Shown one piece after another: positions 8,045-17,483 of a stretch of 44,777 nucleotides of DNA. Within the stretch, counting starts at the first letter, position 1, and each line of letters starts with the position of its first letter. A program made the position numbers and the translations under genes. This DNA comes from Candidatus Manganitrophaceae bacterium (lineage in GTDB: Bacteria; Nitrospirota; Nitrospiria; SBBL01; Manganitrophaceae), in assembly GCA_004297235.1 (NCBI GenBank), contig SCUR01000242.1:1-44777 (forward strand), in the 5' to 3' direction. The notes beneath the pieces were generated by a model. The model ran no database searches, was not told where the DNA came from, and worked only from the letters and a program-made list of their open reading frames with translations.

Positions 8045-9064
8045 CTACGAAGACCTCTCCTTCACCTTTACTTTGTTGATATACAAAAACTGCCGGAAAC
8101 AGGGGACCGTCGCGCGCCAGACCAGGATCGTCTTTTTTTCGTCCGGCGCGATGATCACGGTATCGAGGGAAAGATGGTGCAGCGTCTCCTTCCCTTTGAT
8201 CCAGACCGTCGCGTCGATCGATCGTTTGGGAAGGTTGAAAGAGAGCTCCCCCTCCTTGGACGCGTTCGTGATCCGCACCGCCTCTCCCCCTTTGAAATAG
8301 GGCCGGCCGACCAGATCGGGAGAAGCGCCGTTATAATACGTCTCATCGAAGTCGTCCGGCAGGAGGGGACATCTCTTCTTCTGCCACGCTTCGTCATAGG
8401 TCCCCGCGTAGTTCACGCGGGGCGCCCAATCCCGTCCGATGAACCCGAATCCGGCCGGGGCCGGCTTATCTTTCCAGCCGCCGATCAGATTCTTCGGATC
8501 TTCGAGATTCGGAAGCGGAAGCCCCTCCAATCGCTCTTTGCTTCCCGAGACGCTAAATCCGGCGCCGACCGGATTCCGCTTCTCATAACCGTGCCTCGCC
8601 GGGTCGGGATCGGAGGGGTCCCTCCCGCCGAAAGCCCGCTCATAGACCAGCGGCATCCGCTCGAACGGCGCCGGGTCGGTCGGTTTCCACGACCCGATCG
8701 ATTTGCGCCAATGCCGGTCGCCGAAAACACGCACGCTCTTCCGCAGCGGTCCGACTTGCAGGCTCACGTCGACGCTCCGATCCGTCCCCTTTCTCGTGTA
8801 GGCCGACCCGATCAGCGCGACGTCCGTTCCCTTCTTGGAAGGAAAGACGTCCGCCTCATACTTTACGCTCGACAGCCCCGGCTCTCCGTAATGTTCATCT
8901 CCCCAGACGATCGGCGCCTGCGCCTCCGCCGCCGAAAGGCTCTCTTCCCCCTTCTTTATCTCGAACGTCCCTTTGACGACGATCACGGCGTAATCGCGCC
9001 CCTCTTTGTTCTGACTTGGCGCAACCGCGATCTCGAACGGCGTTCGATTCTCAATTTCCAGCAT
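8045..9064 (-). CDS. DUF2169 domain protein (T6SS accessory/adaptor)
   Basis: Family pattern: ENRTPFEIAVAPSQNKEGRDYAVIVVKGTFEI..VFGDRHWRK..MPLVYERAFGG..NPVGAGF; stop/start junction with the KS-like gene. Confidence 0.88.
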   Translation of the reverse strand: MLEIENRTPFEIAVAPSQNKEGRDYAVIVVKGTFEIKKGEESLSAAEAQAPIVWGDEHYGEPGLSSVKYEADVFPSKKGTDVALIGSAYTRKGTDRSVDVSLQVGPLRKSVRVFGDRHWRKSIGSWKPTDPAPFERMPLVYERAFGGRDPSDPDPARHGYEKRNPVGAGFSVSGSKERLEGLPLPNLEDPKNLIGGWKDKPAPAGFGFIGRDWAPRVNYAGTYDEAWQKKRCPLLPDDFDETYYNGASPDLVGRPYFKGGEAVRITNASKEGELSFNLPKRSIDATVWIKGKETLHHLSLDTVIIAPDEKKTILVWRATVPCFRQFLYINKVKVKERSS

Positions 9065-9082
9065 CGGCCCATTCTCGGAAGT

Positions 9083-9153
9083 AAAGCTGTCGGCTTCCGC
9101 TATCCGTTTTCAGCTAAAGATTTTTAAATCTCCAATATTCCAGCTGACCGCTT
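9083..9153. repeat. Palindromic intergenic element, family 1, copy A (degenerate)
   Basis: aagctgtcggcttccgct ... cagctgaccgctt around an AT-rich core; shares elements with copies B-F. Confidence 0.5.
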
Positions 9154-9158
9154 GTTTT

Positions 9159-9668
9159 CTAATTGATATCGACCCGCGCGCCTTTGATCCGGTTGGATCC
9201 GGACGATCGTGAGAGGAGGTGGGTTCCTTTGATGATGATCTTCCCGTCTTTCCGGAGCGTAATGCTTCCGGGTCCGCACTTCAGGACCACCTCTTCTTCG
9301 GCCTCGATCGTGACCCGTTTTCCGTCGACGAATACGTCGTCCGGCTTTTTCGCCGAGGACGGGGCGACCTCCATCGAAACGAGGTGTTCGAGCGGATCGT
9401 CCATCAGACCGATGATGATCGGACGGTGGGGATCCCCCACCTCGAACAGCAAGAGGACGTCGCGCCCGCGGTTCTCCGGCTTGACCAATTCGCTTCGGCT
9501 CACCCCGGTGGTTGACCGCGCGACCCGCGTGGCCCCTTCATATTCCACCAGAATTTCTCCCGCCGGCCCCAGCGACGCGAGCCGGCCGATGCGCGGGGCA
9601 TGAAATTCGTTGTGGAGCACCCCCTCCGTTTGCTCCGTTGGCTCACGATATCGGTCTGGTTTGGACAT
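9159..9668 (-). CDS. DUF6484-like T6SS protein (VgrG-neighbour)
   Basis: RIGRLASLGPAGEILVEYEG..VGDPHRPIIIGLMDD followed by a gp5-like KCGPGSITLRKDGKIIIKGTHLLSRSSGSNRIKGARVDIN tail. Confidence 0.75.
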   Translation of the reverse strand: MSKPDRYREPTEQTEGVLHNEFHAPRIGRLASLGPAGEILVEYEGATRVARSTTGVSRSELVKPENRGRDVLLLFEVGDPHRPIIIGLMDDPLEHLVSMEVAPSSAKKPDDVFVDGKRVTIEAEEEVVLKCGPGSITLRKDGKIIIKGTHLLSRSSGSNRIKGARVDIN

Positions 9669-9684
9669 CTCCCTCTCCGGCCAT

Positions 9685-11856
9685 TTAGTTCTGGGTGATC
9701 TTCGAGCCCTTCATGACGATGTCGCCGTCGCCCTTGACGCTGATCTTGTTCCCTTTGACGATGATGTCGCCGTTCTTCTTGAGGGTGATGCTGGCGTCTC
9801 CCGCCTTCAAGACGATCTCTTTGTCGCTCGTAATGCGGATGGCATCGGTCGCCTGAACGTTGAGCTTTTTTCCGACCGTCAGCCCCGTGTCCTCTCCCAC
9901 TTCAACCGACGCCTTTTTCGACACGTTGCCGGTAAAGTTTTCTCCAATCTGTGAAGTACTGCTTTTGCTCACGTTTAACGATAGGTTTTTTCCGATGGAG
10001 ACATCCGCATTCTCGCCGACCGTTTCGGAAAGATTTTTTCCGGCCGAGATCGTCTGGTTCTCCCCGACCGAAACGGTCTGATTTTTTCCGACCGTGAGGT
10101 CTTGATTTTCCCCCACCGAGACGGTCTCGCTCTTTGCAATGTCGATCGTCGCGCCCCCGCTGATCGTTTCGGTGTGATCTTTGCCGACCGTGATCGTCTT
10201 GTTCTCGCCGATCTCCTCGGTCTGGTTCTTCTCGACCTTTTTGCTCCGGTCGTTCCCGACCGTCAGCGTTTCGTTGTGACCGATCTGCTGGTTCTTGTCG
10301 TTCTCGATCGCGATCGTCCAGTCCTTCTGTCCGTGGAGGTAGATCTCCTCGCTCCCCTTGGCATCTTCAAAGCGGATCTCGTTCGATCCCTCTCCGCCGG
10401 TCGAGCTGTTCGATTTGATCGTGCTCTTGGTCTTCTCCGCCGGCAGCGGGTAAGGGGGAACGTTTTGGCCGTTGTAAAGACTCCCGACGACGACCGGCTG
10501 GTCGGGATCTCCCTCCAAAAATTCGACCAAGACCTCATGGCCGATCCTCGGGAGGAAGACCATTCCCCATCCCGCGCCGGCCCAGGCCTGCTTCACGCGC
10601 ACCCAGCAGGAGCTCTTTTCGTCCTTTTTCCCTTCGCGGTCCCAGTGGAATTGAACCTTGATCCGCCCATGCTCGTCGGTGTAGATCTCCTCCCCCTTCG
10701 GCCCCACCACGACGGCGGTCTGAGACCCCCGGATCGACGGGCGCGGGACGCTCCGCGCGGGGCGAAACGGCGTGTCGGAAGGGATACATTCGAATGCGTT
10801 TTCATAGAGCGGCCGGTCGTCCTTGGGGGCGTCTCCCCCGAGGACCTGCGGCTGGCTTCCGTTCTGAGAAACCCGTGTCAAAAGATACTCCCGGTTGAGC
10901 TCGGAGCGGTCGAATTGTTCGAGCGTGAATCGATAGCCGGGAAGAAGCCGCCGGCAGTCGCTCCGGCCCGACCCGAGCTGGCGGGTCGCCCGCAACGCCT
11001 CGAGACGGACCTTCACCAGATCGCCCCCTTCGGCGGGGAGGACATATTTGCCGGGAAAATCGTAGAACTCCAACTTATCTTCGCCGTCGGTCTTTTTCTT
11101 CGCCTTCGCGTCCTGGGCGAGAGAGAGATTCGGCTTCTTGAAATCGTAATCGCGCAATTCGGCCGTGCCGGTGCGGATTTCCTGCCGCCACTGAAATTCC
11201 GAAACATGCTCCTGGTCGGAAACCCCGGCGGTTCCGGGGGCCCGATAGCTCACCTTCTCTCCCCCCGAAATCCCGACATGAACCACCGGATCGTCCCCGA
11301 TGACCAGGACATGCTTTTCCGCGGTGTGCTCGAAAAAATAAAAGAGACCGACCTCCTCCATCAACCGGGTCACAAAGGCAAGATCCGATTCCCGGTATTG
11401 GACGCAATAATCGCGCGAGGGATACGTTCCCTTCAGGGAAAAGCGGACCTGATCCGCCGGTATCCCCTTATCGGCGAACACCTTCTTGAGAATATCCGGA
11501 ACGGGGAGATTCTGAAAAACCCGGCAAGCGGCCGTCTGGGAAAGCCACCAGATCGCCGGAACAATCCCGGCCCGGTAAAAGGTCCACTTCCCCTTCTTGC
11601 CGCTCTGCTCGAACCGGTTCACCATCCCATGGAGAAAGCGCTTCTCCTTGTCCCCCTGGATGGTGAGGAGCGCGGCGGCCCCGAGAATCTTTTCGAAGTC
11701 CACCCCGGCGTCGGTCGAAGCCAGCTCCACGCTGAATCGGAAAAGCTCGGAGATCCCCTCGCTCCCGGAAAAGGCGACGACCTTTAATTTATCGCCGCCG
11801 TAAGCGCCGGCTTTGAAGGTATAACTGGCTTCATTTTTCACACGGATGATGGCCAT
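9685..11856 (-). CDS. tssI: T6SS spike protein VgrG
   Basis: gp27/gp5-like architecture; HGRIKVQFHWDREGKKDEKSSCWVRVKQAWAGAGWGMVFLPRIGHEVLVEFLEGDPDQPVVVGSLYNG motif; long VGENxT/VGKNxT repeat region. Confidence 0.97.
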   Translation of the reverse strand: MAIIRVKNEASYTFKAGAYGGDKLKVVAFSGSEGISELFRFSVELASTDAGVDFEKILGAAALLTIQGDKEKRFLHGMVNRFEQSGKKGKWTFYRAGIVPAIWWLSQTAACRVFQNLPVPDILKKVFADKGIPADQVRFSLKGTYPSRDYCVQYRESDLAFVTRLMEEVGLFYFFEHTAEKHVLVIGDDPVVHVGISGGEKVSYRAPGTAGVSDQEHVSEFQWRQEIRTGTAELRDYDFKKPNLSLAQDAKAKKKTDGEDKLEFYDFPGKYVLPAEGGDLVKVRLEALRATRQLGSGRSDCRRLLPGYRFTLEQFDRSELNREYLLTRVSQNGSQPQVLGGDAPKDDRPLYENAFECIPSDTPFRPARSVPRPSIRGSQTAVVVGPKGEEIYTDEHGRIKVQFHWDREGKKDEKSSCWVRVKQAWAGAGWGMVFLPRIGHEVLVEFLEGDPDQPVVVGSLYNGQNVPPYPLPAEKTKSTIKSNSSTGGEGSNEIRFEDAKGSEEIYLHGQKDWTIAIENDKNQQIGHNETLTVGNDRSKKVEKNQTEEIGENKTITVGKDHTETISGGATIDIAKSETVSVGENQDLTVGKNQTVSVGENQTISAGKNLSETVGENADVSIGKNLSLNVSKSSTSQIGENFTGNVSKKASVEVGEDTGLTVGKKLNVQATDAIRITSDKEIVLKAGDASITLKKNGDIIVKGNKISVKGDGDIVMKGSKITQN

Positions 11857-11902
11857 CGGTCACCTCATGAAATTCGTGTTCAGCACCGTCGAACGAACGT
11901 TT

Positions 11903-14560
11903 CTAGTTATTCGCGGCCAGCGGTTGATCGCTTTGATATTCCCCGAACGCCAGCCGGAATCCCCCCTCCGCATCGAGGGTGATCCGAAGCTTATCGGGCA
12001 AGGGCCCGCTTCCGATCCGCTCCAGGATCTCGGTCGAGATCTTCGGAAGAAGCGTCCCCTGAAGGATATGATCGACGTTGCGCGCCCCGGTCTCCACCTC
12101 GGTGCAGCGCCGGACGATCTGCTCGACCACCGACGGATCGTATTCCAGAACCATCCGCTGGCTCTCCAACAGCCGCGCCCCGACCTGGCGGAGCTTCAAC
12201 TCGACGATCCCCTTCATGGCGGTCGCGTCGATCGGGTAATACGGAACGACCGTCATCCTGGCCAGCAGCGCCGGCTTGAAATGCTTGCTCAAGACCGGAC
12301 GGATGGCGCCGGCGAGATCGTCGACCGCCGGGCGGTTGCCGTCGGAGCAGGACTCCATGATGATGTCGGTCGCCAGGTTGCTGGTCAATAGGATAATCGT
12401 ATTTTTAAAATCGATCACCCGCCCCTCGCCGTCGGAGAGCATCCCCTTGTCGAAGACCTGATAGAAGAGATTGAGCACCTCGGGATCGGCCTTCTCGACC
12501 TCGTCGAGAAGGACCACCGAATAGGGACGCTGGCGGACCGCTTCGGTGAGGATTCCTCCCTCCCCGTAGCCGACATAGCCCGGAGGCGACCCGATCAGCC
12601 GCGAGACGGTGTGCTTCTCCTGGAATTCGGACATATTGATCGTCACCATGAAGCGCTCGCCGCCGAAGAGAAGATCGGCGAGCCCGAGCGCCGTTTCGGT
12701 CTTTCCGACGCCGCTCGGCCCGACGAGGAGAAAGACCCCCATCGGGGCGCGCGGATTTCCGAGCCCCGCTTTGGCGGCGCGGATTCCCCGGGCGATCGAA
12801 TCGATGGCATGGTCCTGCCCTTTGATCCGTTTGATCATCCGGTCATTTAATTCGAGGACCGACCGGGCCTCATCCTGGACCATCTTCCCCACCGGGATGC
12901 CGGTCCAGTCGGAGATCACTTTCGCGATGACGTCCGAATCGACTTCGACCTTGATCAGCGGATCGTTCCCCTGAATCTTGGCCAGCGCCTCTTTCGCCCC
13001 CTTGAGCTCCTTCAACAGCGTCTCTCGCGACGACGCGTTCGTCTCGGCCGACAGCTTCTCGCGAAGCCCCTTCACCTGCTCGGCCGCTTCTTTTTCCTCT
13101 TTCCAACGATTTTCCAGCCGGGCCAGCTCGTCCCGGAGTCCCGCGATCTCCTCGTCCACCTCTTGGACCCGCACCGGATCGATCTCGGCGCCCCCCGCGA
13201 TGTCCCGCTGATAGGCCGCCCGCTCCCGCTCCAAAACCTGAATCCGCCGCTCGGTGTCTTCGAGATGGCTCGGCCGGTTGGTCATCCCGATCTTCACCCG
13301 GGCCGCCGCGGTATCGAGGAGATCGACCGCCTTGTCCGGAAGCTGCCGGCCGGAGATGTACCGGCTCGACATCTTCACCGCCGCCACCACGGCATCATCG
13401 AGAATGGGGATCTTGTGCGAAGCTTCGTACTTCTCCCGCAATCCCCGGAGGATGACGACCGCTCCCTCCTCCGACGGTTCCTCAAGGCTGACCAGCTGGA
13501 ACCGGCGCGCCAGCGCGGCGTCTTTTTCAAAATACTTTTTATATTCCGACCAAGTGGTCGCGGCGATCGTCCGCAGCTCGCCGCGGGCCAGCGCCGGCTT
13601 GAGCAGATTGGCCGCATCGCTCATCCCCGCCGCCCCGCCGGCCCCGATCAACGTGTGCGCTTCGTCGATGAAGAGGACGATCGGCTTCGGCGACGCCTTC
13701 ACCTCGTTGATGACCGACTTAAGCCGATTCTCGAATTCCCCCTTCACCCCGGCCCCCGCCTGGAGCAGCCCCATGTCCAAGCCGAGGATGTCGACCCCCT
13801 TCAAAATATCGGGAACGTCTCCCTGGACGACCTTCAGCGCCAGCCCTTCCACCACGGCGGTTTTGCCGACCCCCGCTTCGCCGACAACGATCGGATTGTT
13901 CTTCCGCCGTCTGGCTAAGATGTCGATCATCTGCCGGATCTCCCGGTCGCGTCCGAAGACCGGATCGATCTCCTCGCTGCGGGCCCGCGCCGTGAAATCG
14001 ATCGTGAACCGGCCGAGCGCCGTCTCCTCGCCGCGGGGTGCCGCCGTCCCCCCTTCCTTCGACCGCTCGGCGGCCGCTTGCTCCGAAGAGCCGGCGGTGA
14101 TCTCGAAGAATTTCCGCTTCAGCTCCTCCGGCCGGACCTCCTCCATGACCTCCAGCGCCTCCTCCAAACCATACCGGCCCGGGTTTCCCACCAGCGCGGC
14201 CAGCAGCGCTCCGGAGCGGATCTCTCCGAGACCGAGGTCGATTGAGCTGATCAGCCACGCCTCCTCCACCCACTCCAGAAGCGTGGGAGAGAAGACCGGC
14301 TTTCCGGCATTGCCGCTGCGGAGGCTCTCCAACTCCCGCTGGAGCGTTTTCTGAAGACGGGAAGGATCGATCCCGGCGTGTCTTAAGATCGTCTGGATAT
14401 CGGCGGCCGGGTCCTCCGCCATCTGCAGCAGCAGATGCGGAACGCCGACCTCGTAGTGGCTGCGCGAGACGCAAACGCCCGCGGCCGCTTCGAGCGAGCG
14501 GGTGGAAAAACGGTTCAAACGCCGGAGCAATGATTTAATATCGACACCGATCATGGTCAT
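11903..14560 (-). CDS. tssH: T6SS AAA+ ATPase ClpV
   Basis: Two intact Walker A motifs (GEAGVGKTAVVEG, GPSGVGKTETALG), Clp N-domain, GYVGYGEGGILTEAVRQRPYSVVLLDEVEKA. Confidence 0.97.
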   Translation of the reverse strand: MTMIGVDIKSLLRRLNRFSTRSLEAAAGVCVSRSHYEVGVPHLLLQMAEDPAADIQTILRHAGIDPSRLQKTLQRELESLRSGNAGKPVFSPTLLEWVEEAWLISSIDLGLGEIRSGALLAALVGNPGRYGLEEALEVMEEVRPEELKRKFFEITAGSSEQAAAERSKEGGTAAPRGEETALGRFTIDFTARARSEEIDPVFGRDREIRQMIDILARRRKNNPIVVGEAGVGKTAVVEGLALKVVQGDVPDILKGVDILGLDMGLLQAGAGVKGEFENRLKSVINEVKASPKPIVLFIDEAHTLIGAGGAAGMSDAANLLKPALARGELRTIAATTWSEYKKYFEKDAALARRFQLVSLEEPSEEGAVVILRGLREKYEASHKIPILDDAVVAAVKMSSRYISGRQLPDKAVDLLDTAAARVKIGMTNRPSHLEDTERRIQVLERERAAYQRDIAGGAEIDPVRVQEVDEEIAGLRDELARLENRWKEEKEAAEQVKGLREKLSAETNASSRETLLKELKGAKEALAKIQGNDPLIKVEVDSDVIAKVISDWTGIPVGKMVQDEARSVLELNDRMIKRIKGQDHAIDSIARGIRAAKAGLGNPRAPMGVFLLVGPSGVGKTETALGLADLLFGGERFMVTINMSEFQEKHTVSRLIGSPPGYVGYGEGGILTEAVRQRPYSVVLLDEVEKADPEVLNLFYQVFDKGMLSDGEGRVIDFKNTIILLTSNLATDIIMESCSDGNRPAVDDLAGAIRPVLSKHFKPALLARMTVVPYYPIDATAMKGIVELKLRQVGARLLESQRMVLEYDPSVVEQIVRRCTEVETGARNVDHILQGTLLPKISTEILERIGSGPLPDKLRITLDAEGGFRLAFGEYQSDQPLAANN

Positions 14561-14577
14561 CTCCTTGTTAAAAGTAA

Positions 14578-14661
14578 AAAGCTGCCAGCCATCAGCGCTC
14601 AGCTGTCCGCTTAAACTTTACATCCTTCGCTGAAAACGGACAGCTGATCGCTGATCGCTTA
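14578..14661. repeat. Palindromic intergenic element, family 1, copy B
   Basis: Includes CAGCTGTCCG / CGGACAGCTG perfect arms; between tssH and tssG. Confidence 0.8.
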
Positions 14662-15678
14662 ATTTAAACTCCCCCTCTCCAGCACCACCGACCTGGGCCG
14701 CGCGTCGTCGAAGCCGGCCGTGGTGAGCCAAGTGGTCCAGCCGAGCCGGCCCCCGTCGCGGCTCTTCAACTGCAGCGGCGGAATCTCCTCTCCATGCACT
14801 TGCAATTCGAAGTCAAACTCCAACGGGTCGTTCAAGAAGAGGATCACGAGCGCATTGAGCCTCCGGAACGATTCCCCGTCGGGGAGAAACTGTAAAAAGA
14901 GAGCGTGCCGCATCGGGCCGAGGACCATCCGGAATTGGCTGCTCCGGCTTAAGATCTTCTCTCCGAGCGAAGCGTCGACGCCGAGGCGGCTGTTCACCTG
15001 CCCCAGACGGATCTGCTGCTCCGGTTGAATCGTCACCCACCGGGCCACCCACTGAACGGCGCGGACCGGAAGATCGCCGAAGAAATCGCTGACCATCCCC
15101 TCCAGGGCGGCGGCCGAACGGGGCCGTTGCGTCAGCAGCCCGGCGTACCGGATCAGGCGGGCGGCCGGCAACCCGGTTTGATCGGTCAAGCCGGCGGTGC
15201 CGAGGCCGATCAGACCGAGCATCCTCTGGGAAAACGCGTCCTTCCCTTCCCCCTCGAATTGGATATGGTACCGGTATTTCGTCCAACAGCGATAGAAAAG
15301 GGAGAGGAGCCGGTGATGGAAGAGATCGACAAAGGCCCGGACCGGATCTTCATCGGGATCTCTGCGGATCATCTCCTCGGTGTAAAAGATCGGCAAGGGA
15401 GAGGTGCTCCCGTACAGACCGAGGAAGGTCGTCGTCACCTGAAAACGCGCCGGCTGATCTTCCGTCGCCGGAATTTCTTCGACGGCGGCGACGTCGGAGG
15501 CCGGAAAGCCGAGCGACACCTCCGGGCGAAACCGAAGGATCTCCTCCGCCGCCGGCCCTTCCCCGCCGACCCGCGCCCGCGGCCGATAGTGTTGCTCCAA
15601 CAATCGGACGAGCTGAAAGAACGAAAACCGCGCGGCGTCCTCTAAAGGGCCGCCTGTCGGCCTATCCTCGGCGGCCAT
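14659..15678 (-). CDS. tssG: T6SS baseplate protein TssG
   Basis: FSFFQLVRLLEQ, LRFRPEVSLGFPASDV, TTTFLGLYGSTSPLPIFYTEEM; adjacent to tssF. Confidence 0.95.
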   Translation of the reverse strand: MAAEDRPTGGPLEDAARFSFFQLVRLLEQHYRPRARVGGEGPAAEEILRFRPEVSLGFPASDVAAVEEIPATEDQPARFQVTTTFLGLYGSTSPLPIFYTEEMIRRDPDEDPVRAFVDLFHHRLLSLFYRCWTKYRYHIQFEGEGKDAFSQRMLGLIGLGTAGLTDQTGLPAARLIRYAGLLTQRPRSAAALEGMVSDFFGDLPVRAVQWVARWVTIQPEQQIRLGQVNSRLGVDASLGEKILSRSSQFRMVLGPMRHALFLQFLPDGESFRRLNALVILFLNDPLEFDFELQVHGEEIPPLQLKSRDGGRLGWTTWLTTAGFDDARPRSVVLERGSLN

Positions 15679-17402
15679 GAATAGACCTCTCCTTGTTGAA
15701 CCCCTCTCACCGTCAATCGGCTGAAAGCGTTGACGGAGACATAGAGCGACAGAAATTCATTCAAGATCGTCGCGAAGAGGAAAAGATCCCCCTCCCCCGC
15801 GAAGTGATCCTCTTTCATCGAAAGGGAGGTGACGATTCCCCGGACCGGCGCCCCCCGGAAGAGAAGATCCGCTCCCCGGCTCTCCATCCCGACGATCCCT
15901 TCCAGGCGTCGCTCGTTGGCCCGGCCCGCCTGCCGGTCATACAGCGACGGGAAATTATAGAGCTCCAAGATCCCGCGCAGCGCTTCGATGCTGGAGAGGG
16001 AGGTGTAGTTCAAGGAGAGATGGGAGATCAGCCGCCAGTAAAGATCCCCTCCCACCGGGGGCCGGATCGCAGGGGTGACCTTGGTGATGTTTCGGAAGCG
16101 GGCGAACTCGGGCGAGCGGTCGGTCGGGGTCTGGATGTCCCCCACCCGGAGCTTGCCCGGAAGTGCGCGGTTCGTGCAGGTGAGGGAGAAGACGATCGTC
16201 TCCGTCGGCGGCACCACCGTCGCCTGCTCTCCGTTGACAAACGAGACGTAAGTGTCGGTCCCGTCGCCGACGACGGCGCCCCGAAGCCGCGGTTGGTAGT
16301 AGGTCGCCCGCCGTCCCGTCGGTCCGAGATGGTGTTGGAAAGAGACGAACGGCGGATACTCCTGCTCCGCAGCCGTCCCCCGGACCCACCCGACGGCCCG
16401 ATCGACCGAGTAGATCTCGTGCTGGATCGGATTCGCGCCGGCGGGCCGGATCGGATACTCCACCCGCTGATGGTTGACCCGGATCGGATCGGATTCCATC
16501 GGCAGAAGATTGACCACCGGCGTGCAGAAGAGGCGGATGTTCTCCCGGGTGACGTGGAGGGAGGCGGCCGGCGGCTCGGAGAAAACGAAGTCGATCTCGA
16601 ACCCCTCCCCCTTCATCGTTCGGGTCACCGGATGAAGCCCGGTCAAGGCGACGAAGAGAAACTTTTCCGGGAAGGTGAAGTATTCCTGAAGGTAACGGTA
16701 GCCGTCGAAGGCCCCCTTGGGATAAGGAAGGATCGCTTCTTCCTCCGAGAATCCCCCCGCCTCGATCCGGTCGGACGGAAGGGAGCTCTCCTGGGAAGGC
16801 TTTCCCTGAACGAGGGCCCGAACGCGCACCTCCGACACGTGGCGGCAGAGCCAGAGATAAAGGGGGTAGGCCGGATCGCCGTGAAGAAAGAGTCGAAGGG
16901 TTTCGAGGCGAATCTGGGAGAGGATCGCCCCCTGGCCCATTTTGAATCGAAGCCGCAAGGCCGAGCGTCCGTCGGGCAGGGTCTGGACGAGGGCCTCTTC
17001 CATGGCAAAGGGATAGAGATCGAGATCAAACGCCGTGCGAAACCGGCAGGGAATCCCCTCCACCGGAAGCGAGGCGACCTCGGTTCCCCGTGGAACCGGC
17101 TGCCGCTCCCGGACCGCCCCGGTGATCGGGGTGAACTCGACGATCGACATCGACGGAATCGGCCGCAGGTAGTGCGGCCAGAGGAGGCTCATCAGCGCAT
17201 GGACCAGCTCCGGAAATTCATCGTCGAGCTTCTGGCGGATGCGGCCGGTCAGAAAAGCGAATCCTTCCAGCAGCCGCTCCACGTCGGGATCGCTCCCCCG
17301 GTCGGCCAGGAAGGGGGCCGCCGCCGGATACGCGCGGGCAAACTCCCGACCCATTTCACGGAGGAAGGTCAGCTCGTCTTGATAGTATTTGTTGAAGGGC
17401 AT
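15642..17402 (-). CDS. tssF: T6SS baseplate protein TssF
   Basis: MPFNKYYQDELTFLREMGREFARAYPAAAPFL..DPDVERLLEGFAFLTGRIRQKLDDEFPEL..LWPHYLRPIPSM. Confidence 0.97.
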   Translation of the reverse strand: MPFNKYYQDELTFLREMGREFARAYPAAAPFLADRGSDPDVERLLEGFAFLTGRIRQKLDDEFPELVHALMSLLWPHYLRPIPSMSIVEFTPITGAVRERQPVPRGTEVASLPVEGIPCRFRTAFDLDLYPFAMEEALVQTLPDGRSALRLRFKMGQGAILSQIRLETLRLFLHGDPAYPLYLWLCRHVSEVRVRALVQGKPSQESSLPSDRIEAGGFSEEEAILPYPKGAFDGYRYLQEYFTFPEKFLFVALTGLHPVTRTMKGEGFEIDFVFSEPPAASLHVTRENIRLFCTPVVNLLPMESDPIRVNHQRVEYPIRPAGANPIQHEIYSVDRAVGWVRGTAAEQEYPPFVSFQHHLGPTGRRATYYQPRLRGAVVGDGTDTYVSFVNGEQATVVPPTETIVFSLTCTNRALPGKLRVGDIQTPTDRSPEFARFRNITKVTPAIRPPVGGDLYWRLISHLSLNYTSLSSIEALRGILELYNFPSLYDRQAGRANERRLEGIVGMESRGADLLFRGAPVRGIVTSLSMKEDHFAGEGDLFLFATILNEFLSLYVSVNAFSRLTVRGVQQGEVYSWPPRIGRQAAL

Positions 17403-17417
17403 GAAAGATCCTAAAAG

Positions 17418-17483
17418 AAGCGGTCAGCCGTCAGCTTAAAAATGTTTCTAAATCTTTCGCGGAATGCTGACGGCTGACCGCTT
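17418..17483. repeat. Palindromic intergenic element, family 1, copy C (perfect 18-bp arms)
   Basis: AAGCGGTCAGCCGTCAGC (17418-17435) / GCTGACGGCTGACCGCTT (17466-17483). Confidence 0.9.
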
